This document shows positions 1 through 7,055 of a DNA stretch of 23,541 nt, one piece after another. A model generated the notes under the pieces. It did no database searches and had not been told where the DNA came from. It saw only the letters and a list, made by a program, of their open reading frames with translations. Position 1 is the first letter of the stretch; each line of letters starts with the position of its first letter. Source of the stretch: JBGAWK01 sp044227665 (GTDB lineage Bacteria > Bacteroidota > Bacteroidia > Chitinophagales > JADIYW01); assembly GCA_044227665.1 (NCBI GenBank), contig JBGAWK010000036.1:1-23541 (forward strand), in the 5' to 3' direction. The position numbers were made by a program, and so were the translations under genes.

Positions 1-1
1 T

Positions 2-268
2 TATGGGTTAGATTATACTGAATACCCCACGGAAGATTTTAGGTTTATAGGTTTTGACATTTCTTTTATAATTGAATATTATAAAAAATATAAGGGCAGT
101 GAACCCTTTTTCAATGACTTTTTCAAAAATCTGGCAGGAGACAAACGCTTAGAGTTTCAAATTCAGGAAGGCATGCCTTATTATGAAATTATGGCCACAT
201 GGCAAGAGAAACTTATAGCGTTTAAATCCATAAGAAAAAAATATTTACTATATACAGATTTTGAATAA
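2..268 (+). CDS. DUF1343 (NamZ-type exo-beta-N-acetylmuramidase) protein, C-terminal end
   Basis: This open frame enters from the left edge and ends at TAA 266-268, giving 88 residues. The tail reads ...EGMPYYEIMATWQEKLIAFK and then a basic stretch followed by YLLYTDF. The pattern of an E.G...EI...W...L..FK segment followed by RKKYLLY is typical of the end of DUF1343 proteins. In that family NamZ removes terminal N-acetylmuramic acid from peptidoglycan fragments, in the periplasm or outside the cell. The start, signal peptide and catalytic part lie outside the window, so activity cannot be judged. The next gene starts 10 bases downstream on the same strand, so the two are probably co-transcribed. 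The family call rests on my recognition of the C-terminus only. Confidence 0.75.
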   Translation, partial: YGLDYTEYPTEDFRFIGFDISFIIEYYKKYKGSEPFFNDFFKNLAGDKRLEFQIQEGMPYYEIMATWQEKLIAFKSIRKKYLLYTDFE

Positions 269-278
269 GAGTAAAAAT

Positions 279-1166
279 ATGACTTCTATTTCTATGATTT
301 CTCCACAAAATTGGAGAGAATATGCGCTTCTGGATAGTGGGAATTTCAAGAAGTTAGAACGCTTTGGCAAATATATTACGATACGCCCCGAGCCACAGGC
401 AGTATGGAAGCCAATAGAAGATTACACAGCTTGGAAGGCGATGGCTGATGTAGAATTTGTACCCAAAAGCAGCGCTGCCGGAGATTGGAAAAAATACAAA
501 GACATGCCGGATAATTGGCAAATGCATTATGATCTTGGAGATAAGAAGCTAACTTTCAATTTGGCATTGACCAAGTTCAAGCATGTAGGCATATTCCCCG
601 AACAAGCAGATAATTGGGAGTTTATTGTAAATTCGCTACAACAATTGCAGGTAGATAAACCAAAAGTATTAAATCTCTTCGCCTATACCGGAGGCGCATC
701 TCTGGCTGCATCGGCTTTCGGAGCAGAAACCTATCATGTGGATAGTATCAAGCAAGTAGTAAGTTGGGCGAACCGCAACATGCTGTCGTCAGGGCTTAAA
801 GACATCCGATGGGTAGTAGAAGATGCCATGAAGTTTGTACAGCGTGAAGTAAAGCGCGGCAAAAAATATCACGGTATTATACTAGACCCTCCTGCGTATG
901 GACATGGCCCCAATGGGGAAAGTTGGAAGCTGGAAGAGCAGATTGATCACCTGCTCTCGTCAGTGCTACAACTACTCAATCCTGAAAAACATTTTTATAT
1001 CATAAATACCTATTCATTAGGCTTTTCCTCTATGATACTCGAAAATCTATTTTTGAACAACTATCCATACAATCCTATCCATTGCAGTTGCGGCGAAATA
1101 TTTTTACCCTATTCTGAAAATAGGAAGCTGCCCTTAGGGGTCTATTGCAGAGGGGGCAGCGTATAG
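279..1166 (+). CDS. Class I SAM-dependent methyltransferase (RlmI/COG1092-like)
   Basis: Cytoplasmic methyltransferase of 295 residues, counted from the ATG at 279. A TTG at 261 would add six residues but overlaps the upstream gene and is unlikely. The Rossmann motif I is VLNLFAYTGGASLAA (about residues 130-144), the acidic SAM-ribose residue is D155 in HVDS, EDAM is at about 182-185, and the catalytic motif DPPAYG is at about 203-208. DPPxxG with FAYTGG is typical of the rRNA m5C/m2G methyltransferases of the RlmI/RlmK type. Those enzymes usually carry an N-terminal PUA domain, which I do not see here, so an rRNA substrate is only an inference. The C-terminal KLPLG motif is also typical of the family. 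The gene sits 10 bases behind the DUF1343 gene and ends one base before the stop of the convergent rraA-like gene. Confidence 0.85.
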   Translation: MTSISMISPQNWREYALLDSGNFKKLERFGKYITIRPEPQAVWKPIEDYTAWKAMADVEFVPKSSAAGDWKKYKDMPDNWQMHYDLGDKKLTFNLALTKFKHVGIFPEQADNWEFIVNSLQQLQVDKPKVLNLFAYTGGASLAASAFGAETYHVDSIKQVVSWANRNMLSSGLKDIRWVVEDAMKFVQREVKRGKKYHGIILDPPAYGHGPNGESWKLEEQIDHLLSSVLQLLNPEKHFYIINTYSLGFSSMILENLFLNNYPYNPIHCSCGEIFLPYSENRKLPLGVYCRGGSV

Positions 1167-1167
1167 A

Positions 1168-1653
1168 CTATATTTCTATAGCAGTAGGACTTAGCAATAT
1201 GCCATCCTCATCCACATACACATACGCTCCCGGGATAAAGTCCACATTGGCAAAGTTTACAGATAAGTCTCGAAGTCCCGTGTTACGCTTTACAGTCTTT
1301 ACTGGATTAGTTTGTAGAGCGCGAATGCCTATGTCCATCATATTTATAGCGGCACTATCTCTGATACAGCCGTAAACGATAATACCTTCCCACTCATTTT
1401 TTACGGCAGCAGCAGCTATAAGGTCGCCTACAAGGGCGCAACGCAAAGATCCGCCACCGTCTATCACCAATACCTTGCCTTTACCCTTCTCCTGACGCAA
1501 TGTGTCACCCACCAAGGTATTGTCTTCATGACATTTGATGGTGGTGATTTGTCCTGCGAATTGCTTTTTAGCTCCAAAAGGTAAAAATAGGGGATGGGCA
1601 ACCTTTACGCTGCCTTCATGAGCATCATAGATGTCCGCTGTAGAAAAACTCAT
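1168..1653 (-). CDS. rraA: RraA-family protein (RNase E regulator / HMG-CHA aldolase fold)
   Basis: 161 residues, the usual length for RraA. The motif VLVIDGGGSLRCALVGD (about residues 61-77) followed by WEGIIVYGCIRD (about 88-99) is the signature of the RraA/4-hydroxy-4-methyl-2-oxoglutarate aldolase family. R98-D99 correspond to the Arg-Asp pair used by the aldolase members, and the N-terminal STADIYDAHE segment also fits. Family members either bind RNase E and inhibit it, or are class II pyruvate aldolases that need a divalent metal. Sequence alone does not separate these, and the symbol reflects family similarity. The gene is convergent with the methyltransferase gene, one base between the stops, and divergent from ctlX with 52 bases between the two starts. 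I could not find a convincing minus-strand promoter in that 52-base gap. Confidence 0.85.
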   Translation of the reverse strand: MSFSTADIYDAHEGSVKVAHPLFLPFGAKKQFAGQITTIKCHEDNTLVGDTLRQEKGKGKVLVIDGGGSLRCALVGDLIAAAAVKNEWEGIIVYGCIRDSAAINMMDIGIRALQTNPVKTVKRNTGLRDLSVNFANVDFIPGAYVYVDEDGILLSPTAIEI

Positions 1654-1662
1654 CTTAATTTT

Positions 1663-1693
1663 TTTGATGAAGATAAGTAAAAGGATATTTTTG
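1663..1693 (+). promoter_or_regulatory. Bacteroidetes-type promoter of ctlX
   Basis: TTTG at 1663-1666, a 19-base spacer, then TATTTTTG at 1686-1693. This matches the TTTG / TAnnTTTG promoter pattern of the phylum with ideal spacing. Transcription would start about 4-7 bases after the second box, leaving a leader of only about 6-10 bases before the ATG at 1706. Confidence 0.7.
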
Positions 1694-1705
1694 TAAAAGA
1701 TAATT

Positions 1706-2626
1706 ATGAAAAATCAGTTCACATCCCAACTGATGATGGTGCGACCAGCAGCCTTTGGCTATAATGAGCAGACTGCCCATACCAATCTTTTTCAGCAACA
1801 CAATACTAGAGATTCAATTACAGAGATTCAATATAGTGCGAGCAAAGAATTTGATAGTTACGTAGAACTTCTAGTGTCTAAAGGACTTCAGGTAACGGTG
1901 ATTGAAGATACCTTGCAGCCACCAAAACCGGATGCCATATTTCCCAATAATTGGATAAGTATGCACCACGATGGTACAATATTTCTTTATCCTATGTGTG
2001 CAGAAAATAGACGTTGGGAGCGCAGAATGGATATTTTGGAACAGTTAAAACAAAATTTCTCCATTAATAAAGTCGTGGATATTACCAGTAGTGAAGACCA
2101 AAATCGCTTCTTGGAAGGCACAGGAAGTATAATATTTGACCATGCAAATAATATAGCTTTTGCAGGAATATCACAGCGTACAGACATAAGCCTTTTTAAA
2201 GAACATTGCAAAAAAATAGGCTACGAGCCTATAGCTTTCCATACCTTGGGCGACAAAAATACACCTATATATCATACAAATGTGATGCTCACTATAGGTC
2301 AAAACTTTGCGCTTATAGGTGCTGATTGTATCATTGAAAAAGAAAGAAGAAAAATAATGCAAATAATCAAGGATACCTATGAGGATGTAATTGAGCTTTC
2401 AAATGTACAAATAACAGCATTTGCCGGAAATATGTTGCAAGTAGGCACGCCCGAAAACCATTTTTTGGTCATGTCTCGTACCGCATATAAAAGCCTGACT
2501 TCGTCTCAAATAGCTCTCATTGAAAAGCATACTCAAATATTGGACGTGCCTATTGATAAGATAGAAAGGATAGGCGGAGGCAGTGCAAGATGTATGTTGG
2601 CAGAGATATTTCTGCCACCGATATAA
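1706..2626 (+). CDS. ctlX: Citrulline utilization hydrolase CtlX-type (arginine deiminase superfamily)
   Basis: 306 residues, no signal peptide, cytoplasmic. The N-terminus MMVRPAAFGYNEQT and the segment DAIFPNNWIS (about 76-85) are typical of the CtlX/amidinotransferase-like group. The guanidino-modifying enzyme fold is supported by EGTGS (137-141), by the His in YHTNVM (H190) and by a late Cys in GGGSARCMLAE (C296), which fit the catalytic Glu/His/Cys arrangement of that superfamily. Members associated with citrulline breakdown are called CtlX. No citrulline or arginine pathway genes are visible nearby, so the physiological substrate is an inference. The start is supported by a well-spaced promoter just upstream. 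An imperfect hairpin follows the stop. Confidence 0.82.
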   Translation: MKNQFTSQLMMVRPAAFGYNEQTAHTNLFQQHNTRDSITEIQYSASKEFDSYVELLVSKGLQVTVIEDTLQPPKPDAIFPNNWISMHHDGTIFLYPMCAENRRWERRMDILEQLKQNFSINKVVDITSSEDQNRFLEGTGSIIFDHANNIAFAGISQRTDISLFKEHCKKIGYEPIAFHTLGDKNTPIYHTNVMLTIGQNFALIGADCIIEKERRKIMQIIKDTYEDVIELSNVQITAFAGNMLQVGTPENHFLVMSRTAYKSLTSSQIALIEKHTQILDVPIDKIERIGGGSARCMLAEIFLPPI

Positions 2627-2628
2627 AT

Positions 2629-2666
2629 ATGACAAATCTGCATAGAAAATCATTTCTGCATGTCAT
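2629..2666 (+). terminator. Imperfect hairpin after ctlX, possible terminator
   Basis: Starting three bases after the ctlX stop, ATGACA / TGCA / GAAA segments on the left pair in order with TTTC / TGCA / TGTCAT on the right. AATC and TA are bulged on the left side and the loop is short. The total of about 14 base pairs makes folding plausible. Only a broken T-run follows (AATTTCCTTGTTT), so termination is uncertain. Confidence 0.35.
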
Positions 2667-2753
2667 AATTTCCTTGTTTACAGTGTTTTATGGCAAATAA
2701 TAAGCCAAAATGTCTCATAACTTCTGTGGTGCATATTTTGATTTTACATCAGT

Positions 2754-5351
2754 ATGAATCCTGAAAAATTTACCATAAAATCCCAAGAAGCCTTGAGTGC
2801 AGCACAACAGCTCGCGTTCGACCTTCGCCATCCGTCACTGGACACCTGCCATTTGGCAAAAGCTATCATAGAGACCGACCAAGATATTTTGCCCGTACTG
2901 TTATACCAATCTCAGATTTCTCCAGATATACTAAAAAATAGAATTGAGCAAATCCTAGATAAACAACCCGTGGTTCAGGGCGATCAAATGAAATATCCCT
3001 CACAGCAGTTACAGCAAGTCCTGCTGAAAGCCAATAACTATATGAAAGACTTTGGTGACGAGTATCTTACTTTGGAGCACTTGATACTTGCACTTACTAC
3101 AATTAAAGATGCCACAGGAGAGGCGTTCAGAAGTTTGGGCATGAATGAACAAAAGATTATCCCCATTGTAAAAAATAATAGAAAAGGAAATACCGTGAAA
3201 TCTAATAGTGCAGAGACTACCATGCATGCTTTGGAAAAGTATGCCAAAAACCTGAATCACTTGGCTGCAACCAACAAATTAGACCCTGTCATCGGCAGAG
3301 ATGAGGAAATACGAAGAGTATTACACATTTTGTCCAGAAGGACAAAAAACAATCCCATACTTGTCGGCGAACCAGGTGTAGGAAAGACGGCAATAGCAGA
3401 GGGCTTGGCACATCGCATCATCAGTGGGGATGTGCCCGAAAACCTCAAATCTAAGATTATTTATTCCCTAGATATGGGTGCGCTGATAGCAGGTGCCAAA
3501 TATAAGGGGGAATTTGAGGAACGCCTGAAATCTGTAGTCAAGGAGGTGGTAGACGCCGATGGAAAAATTATCCTCTTTATAGACGAGATACATACCTTAG
3601 TAGGTGCTGGCGGCGGCGGGGAGAGTGCTATGGATGCAGCAAACATTCTAAAGCCTGCTCTGGCGCGTGGTGAATTACGTGCAGTAGGAGCTACCACCCT
3701 CAATGAATATCAGAAGTATTTTGAAAAAGATAAAGCCTTGGAGCGTCGTTTCCAGAAAGTAATGGTAAATGAACCTACGGTGGAGGACTGTATCTCTATC
3801 CTGCGAGGATTGAAAGAACGCTACGAAAATCACCATAAAGTCAATATCAAAGATGAGGCTATAATCAACGCCGTTGCACTTTCCAATCGGTATATTGCAG
3901 ATCGCTTTCTGCCTGACAAGGCTATAGATCTTATAGATGAAGCGGCAGCCAAACTACGCCTCGAAATAGATTCTGTTCCCGAAGAACTGGATGAACTAAA
4001 CCGCAAAATCTCACAGCTCGAAATTGAACGCGAAGCAATAAAAAGGGAAAATGATGCTCAAAAGCTGGAAGAATTGTCCAAGCAAATTGCAGATGTTACT
4101 GAAAAAAGAAACGCCTTGCGTACGGCCTGGGAGCAAGAGAAAAATATTCTCGATAATATACAACAACAAAAAGCTAAGATAGAGCAATATCGCTTCGACG
4201 CTGAGCAGGCAGAACGTGCCGGAGATTATGGAAAAGTCGCCGAATTGCGTTATGGAAAGATAATGGAAGCAGAGAAGCAACTCCAAAACTATGAACATCA
4301 GTTGGAAACCTATAAATCTGGAAATAGATTGATGAAGGAAGAAGTAGACGCTGAAGATATCGCCGATATTGTATCTAGATGGACAGGCATCCCCGTGTCT
4401 AAGATGTTGCTTTCTGAGCGTGAAAAGTTGCTACACCTCGAAGAGTATTTGCACAAGCGCGTGGTAGGGCAGGAAGAAGCCATACAGGCAGTAAGTGATG
4501 CCATTCGCAGAAGCAGGGCAGGACTTAGCGACCCCAATAAGCCCATAGGCAGTTTTATATTTATAGGCACCACAGGTGTAGGAAAGACAGAGTTGGCAAA
4601 AACTTTGGCGGAATTTCTCTTCGATGATGAAAAAGCTATGGTACGCATAGACATGTCGGAGTATATGGAAAAACATGCCGTATCCCGATTGATAGGAGCA
4701 CCTCCAGGGTATGTGGGCTACGATGAAGGCGGCCAGTTGACGGAAGCGGTACGCCGCCATCCCTACTCTGTAGTGTTGCTGGATGAATTCGAAAAAGCAC
4801 ATCCCGATGTATTTAATATCTTACTTCAAGTGCTAGAAGACGGCAGATTGACAGACAACAAAGGCAGGGTAGTGGACTTCAAAAATGCCATCATCATCAT
4901 GACCTCTAATATTGGTTCACATATTATACAGGAAAATTTCGACAACATCAAAGAGGAAGATATTTTCTCCGCCACAGAAACGAGCAAAATTCAGGTGATG
5001 GAGTTGCTAAAGAAAACCGTAAGACCTGAATTCTTAAATAGAATAGATGAAATAATCATGTTTAAGCCACTGATGAATACCGAAACCAAGGCTATCATAA
5101 GGTTACGCCTTACAGCACTACAACAGCAACTCAAAGATATGGGCTTGCAGGTAGAGTTTGCCGATGAGGCTATAGACTATTTGCTAAAAGAAGGTCACGA
5201 CCCCCAGTTTGGCGCAAGACCTCTCAAAAGGCTGATAACCAGAGAGGTGATCAATGAATTATCCAAGATGATTTTAGCCGAAAAAATTATAAAAGAAAAG
5301 CCTATTATTGTAGACTGCTTTGAAAATAAGTTGGTTTTTAGAAATAGTTAA
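2754..5351 (+). CDS. clpB: ATP-dependent disaggregase ClpB (Hsp100)
   Basis: 865 residues, matching the roughly 860 of ClpB. The order is: Clp N-terminal repeat domain (1-145), first AAA+ domain with Walker A GEPGVGKT (205-212), pore loop AKYKG with Tyr250, Walker B LFIDEIH (274-280) and arginine fingers R331-R332. A coiled-coil middle domain follows (about 400-530), rich in Glu, Lys and Gln, which separates ClpB from ClpA and ClpC. The second AAA+ domain has Walker A GTTGVGKT (605-612), pore loop GYVGYDEGG (652-660) and Walker B VVLLDEFEKAH (673-683), followed by the small C-terminal oligomerisation domain. It threads aggregated proteins through a cytoplasmic hexamer together with DnaK. No CIRCE element is visible upstream. 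The nearest -7-like sequence is TATTTTG at 2734-2740, which is weak. The gene appears monocistronic. Confidence 0.97.
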   Translation: MNPEKFTIKSQEALSAAQQLAFDLRHPSLDTCHLAKAIIETDQDILPVLLYQSQISPDILKNRIEQILDKQPVVQGDQMKYPSQQLQQVLLKANNYMKDFGDEYLTLEHLILALTTIKDATGEAFRSLGMNEQKIIPIVKNNRKGNTVKSNSAETTMHALEKYAKNLNHLAATNKLDPVIGRDEEIRRVLHILSRRTKNNPILVGEPGVGKTAIAEGLAHRIISGDVPENLKSKIIYSLDMGALIAGAKYKGEFEERLKSVVKEVVDADGKIILFIDEIHTLVGAGGGGESAMDAANILKPALARGELRAVGATTLNEYQKYFEKDKALERRFQKVMVNEPTVEDCISILRGLKERYENHHKVNIKDEAIINAVALSNRYIADRFLPDKAIDLIDEAAAKLRLEIDSVPEELDELNRKISQLEIEREAIKRENDAQKLEELSKQIADVTEKRNALRTAWEQEKNILDNIQQQKAKIEQYRFDAEQAERAGDYGKVAELRYGKIMEAEKQLQNYEHQLETYKSGNRLMKEEVDAEDIADIVSRWTGIPVSKMLLSEREKLLHLEEYLHKRVVGQEEAIQAVSDAIRRSRAGLSDPNKPIGSFIFIGTTGVGKTELAKTLAEFLFDDEKAMVRIDMSEYMEKHAVSRLIGAPPGYVGYDEGGQLTEAVRRHPYSVVLLDEFEKAHPDVFNILLQVLEDGRLTDNKGRVVDFKNAIIIMTSNIGSHIIQENFDNIKEEDIFSATETSKIQVMELLKKTVRPEFLNRIDEIIMFKPLMNTETKAIIRLRLTALQQQLKDMGLQVEFADEAIDYLLKEGHDPQFGARPLKRLITREVINELSKMILAEKIIKEKPIIVDCFENKLVFRNS

Positions 5352-5394
5352 CAATTCTCTGACAAAATTTTAGAACCTGTATCTACATTACACG

Positions 5395-5402
5395 TACATT
5401 TG
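5395..5402 (+). promoter_or_regulatory. TAnnTTTG -7 box before the PDZ/T9SS gene
   Basis: TACATTTG ends six bases before the ATG at 5409. The -33 element is poor (a TTTTAG-like stretch near 5368-5373). If used, this promoter gives a transcript that starts almost at the start codon. Confidence 0.5.
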
Positions 5403-5408
5403 TAAACG

Positions 5409-6329
5409 ATGAGAAAGTTATTATTACTACTAATTATATGCTTTAGTACACAAATATGGGCTAATGAAGGTGGATTTTTAGGGATTTCCGTCTTGGATTT
5501 TGACAGTAATATCAATGGAGTAAAAGTAAGAGGCGTAAGCATCAAAAATGTCTTTGACGAGAGTGCTGCCAAAACCTATGGCTTGCTTGAGAATGATGTC
5601 ATCATCAAAATAAACGATACCTATGTAACCAAGTCTTCAGAATTGGTAAACTATCTGAAGAGCAAATTTTGGGGAGATGAGGTGGCTTTGGAATATTATA
5701 GAGATAATAAAATGCTGAAGCAAAAAGTATTTTTAGGCTACAAAAAAAATCAAAAAAAATTTAAAGTAACCTATGTTTCAGGAGAAGAAGGTAATGAAAA
5801 ATGGTTTTTTGCCGATGAAGGCAAATATTTTTATACACAAAATTTTCAGGCTGACAAACTTACCCTTATCAAAAATGGGGTAGAAGAGACCCTTTGGCAG
5901 AAATCATTATTGGAAAATACGGTACTACATCCTGAGATTGAAGATAAAGCCGAAACCATCAATACCATACATGAGCGCAAACTCAAAGACGATGCCTGTA
6001 TATGTAAGTATATCGTCATACTCAAAAATGCCGTAGATAAGCAGCAAGCCACAGAAGTAGAGGTAGATAAAGCAATTTTGGATAAGTTTGAAATATATCC
6101 AAATCCTTCCAATGGCAAATTTTCAATAAAATGGAAGAGCAAGGATGCCGACAATAGTGCATTGCTAAGTATCTATGATGCAAAAGGAAGTTTGGTTTAT
6201 ACAAAAAACATCACGTCCTCAAGTTCGGATATTGTCAATATTAGTTTGGATAATGTTGCACAAGGAAATTATTTAGTCCAAATTAGAACTAATAAAGAAA
6301 CTGTTAGTCAACAACTTGTGATTATGTAG
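5409..6329 (+). CDS. Secreted PDZ-domain protein with type IX secretion sorting domain
   Basis: 306 residues. Residues 1-18 form a Sec signal peptide (MRKLLLLLIICFSTQIWA), which fixes the start. Residues about 20-110 look like a PDZ domain, with the FLGISV strand, a GVSIKNVFDESAA region, the GLLENDVIIKINDTYV core typical of HtrA/protease-type PDZ domains, and a following SSELVNYL helix. The middle (110-225) is Lys- and Glu-rich and I do not recognise it. The last 80 residues begin KFEIYPNPSNGKFSI and end with a GNYLVQI strand and a short basic tail. This is the classic type A C-terminal sorting domain that directs export by the type IX system to the surface or medium. No protease domain is present, so it is more likely a binding or scaffold protein than an enzyme. 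It follows clpB by 57 bases with its own promoter-like box, so a functional link to ClpB is not implied. Confidence 0.85.
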   Translation: MRKLLLLLIICFSTQIWANEGGFLGISVLDFDSNINGVKVRGVSIKNVFDESAAKTYGLLENDVIIKINDTYVTKSSELVNYLKSKFWGDEVALEYYRDNKMLKQKVFLGYKKNQKKFKVTYVSGEEGNEKWFFADEGKYFYTQNFQADKLTLIKNGVEETLWQKSLLENTVLHPEIEDKAETINTIHERKLKDDACICKYIVILKNAVDKQQATEVEVDKAILDKFEIYPNPSNGKFSIKWKSKDADNSALLSIYDAKGSLVYTKNITSSSSDIVNISLDNVAQGNYLVQIRTNKETVSQQLVIM

Positions 6330-6371
6330 TCCTTTACTATTAATCTTGTCAAGAAGAAAATCAAATAAAAT

Positions 6372-6401
6372 TTTGAAATATGAAATAAAGATGTAAATTT
6401 G
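6372..6401 (+). promoter_or_regulatory. Bacteroidetes-type promoter for a candidate small RNA
   Basis: TTTG at 6372-6375, an 18-base spacer and TAAATTTG at 6394-6401. This fits the TTTG / TAnnTTTG consensus well. It lies 43 bases after the PDZ gene stop and points to a region with no protein gene before the terminator at 6499-6531. Confidence 0.6.
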
Positions 6402-6449
6402 CATCACACAAACTGTTATTCAGTATTGTCATAAAAGACGAACAAACGC

Positions 6450-6481
6450 ATAACAGATTTTCGAATCTGTTATATCTTTTT
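6450..6481 (+). terminator. TTCG-loop hairpin with short T-run (first of two)
   Basis: ATAACAGATT (6450-6459) pairs perfectly with AATCTGTTAT (6464-6473) around a TTCG loop. It is followed by ATCTTTTT at 6474-6481. The stem is A/T-rich and the T-run is interrupted by C, so it may terminate weakly or be a structural hairpin of the candidate small RNA. Confidence 0.5.
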
Positions 6482-6498
6482 CATAGTGGGGGTTAAAG

Positions 6499-6531
6499 GG
6501 GATTAGTGTAATGCTAATCCCTGATTTTTTT
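6499..6531 (+). terminator. Strong intrinsic terminator
   Basis: GGGATTAG (6499-6506) pairs perfectly with CTAATCCC (6514-6521) around a 7-base loop. It is followed by TGA and seven Ts (6525-6531). This is a textbook factor-independent terminator on the plus strand. It separates the upstream transcript from the nuo promoter about 90 bases further on. Confidence 0.8.
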
Positions 6532-6619
6532 ACGAACATTGCCTTTCTATTTTTTAGGATTATTTACTACCCAAAAGAGCAAACAAAATATTGCTATATG
6601 TGCATAAAATATAAATAGT

Positions 6620-6653
6620 TTTGCTTAAAATAATTTTTCTATGCGTAACTTTG
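6620..6653 (+). promoter_or_regulatory. nuo operon promoter
   Basis: TTTG at 6620-6623 and TAACTTTG at 6646-6653 with a 22-base spacer, slightly long but within the range reported for the phylum. The -7 box overlaps the first codons of the longest possible nuoA frame (ATG 6641), which argues that translation starts at the ATG at 6677, about 20 bases after the predicted transcription start. Confidence 0.65.
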
Positions 6654-6676
6654 CGCTCAAATTAAGGCAGCAATTT

Positions 6677-7042
6677 ATGCATAGTACTCCGATTGATTAT
6701 CTTCCTATTGTCCTTCAGTTTCTCGTAGCCTTTGGTTTTGTATTAGTTACATTGATTTTTGCACGCTGGGCAGGACCTCGATATAATAGCAAAGAAAAAG
6801 ATAAGAATTTTGAATGTGGCATTGAATCTGTAGGCAATGCAAGAGTGCCATTTTCAGTAAAATATTTCTTGGTAGCTATATTATTTGTGCTATTTGATGT
6901 GGAAGTCATTTTTTTATATCCGTGGGCGGTAAATTTCAGAACCTTGGGTGGCGATGCTTTTGTCAAGATGCTAGTATTTATGGGATTGCTGCTGCTCGGA
7001 TTTGTTTATGTAATAAAAAAGAAGGGATTAGAGTGGGATTAA
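6677..7042 (+). CDS. nuoA: NADH:quinone oxidoreductase subunit A
   Basis: Small membrane subunit of complex I at the junction of the peripheral and membrane arms. I start it at ATG 6677 (121 residues, MHSTPIDYLP...) and not at ATG 6641 (133 residues), because a promoter -7 box lies inside the longer version and an AAGG sits 9 bases before 6677. Three hydrophobic helices are visible. The conserved loop KDKNFECGIESVGNARVPF, with the Cys that lies near the quinone site, is followed by KYFLVAILFVLFDVEVIFLYPW with the conserved Asp-x-Glu of helix 2. It is the first gene of a complete 14-gene operon. NuoB follows after 13 bases. Confidence 0.95.
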   Translation: MHSTPIDYLPIVLQFLVAFGFVLVTLIFARWAGPRYNSKEKDKNFECGIESVGNARVPFSVKYFLVAILFVLFDVEVIFLYPWAVNFRTLGGDAFVKMLVFMGLLLLGFVYVIKKKGLEWD

Positions 7043-7055
7043 ATACGACAATACT

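Larger units (their letters stand above)
6405..6531 (+). ncRNA. Candidate small RNA, about 125 nt, unassigned
   Basis: The transcript predicted from the promoter at 6372-6401 to the T-run at 6525-6531 contains no convincing reading frame. It holds a perfect 10-bp hairpin with a TTCG loop (6450-6473), a G-rich linker (6487-6501) and a strong intrinsic terminator. A G-rich linker and two hairpins with no coding frame are what an independent sRNA looks like. I do not recognise it as 6S RNA, tmRNA or a known riboswitch. The 5' end is estimated from the promoter. The alternative is an untranslated leader, but the terminator and the separate nuo promoter downstream argue against that. Confidence 0.45.

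Noticed and set aside
1145..1375. Plus-strand frame of 76 residues overlapping the convergent rraA-like gene
   Set aside because: It is the antisense of a clear family gene and shows no domain or start signal.
6511..6618. 35-codon plus-strand frame beginning in the terminator loop upstream of nuo
   Set aside because: Its start lies inside the intrinsic terminator hairpin, it has no ribosome-binding sequence and the composition is that of A/T-rich spacer.
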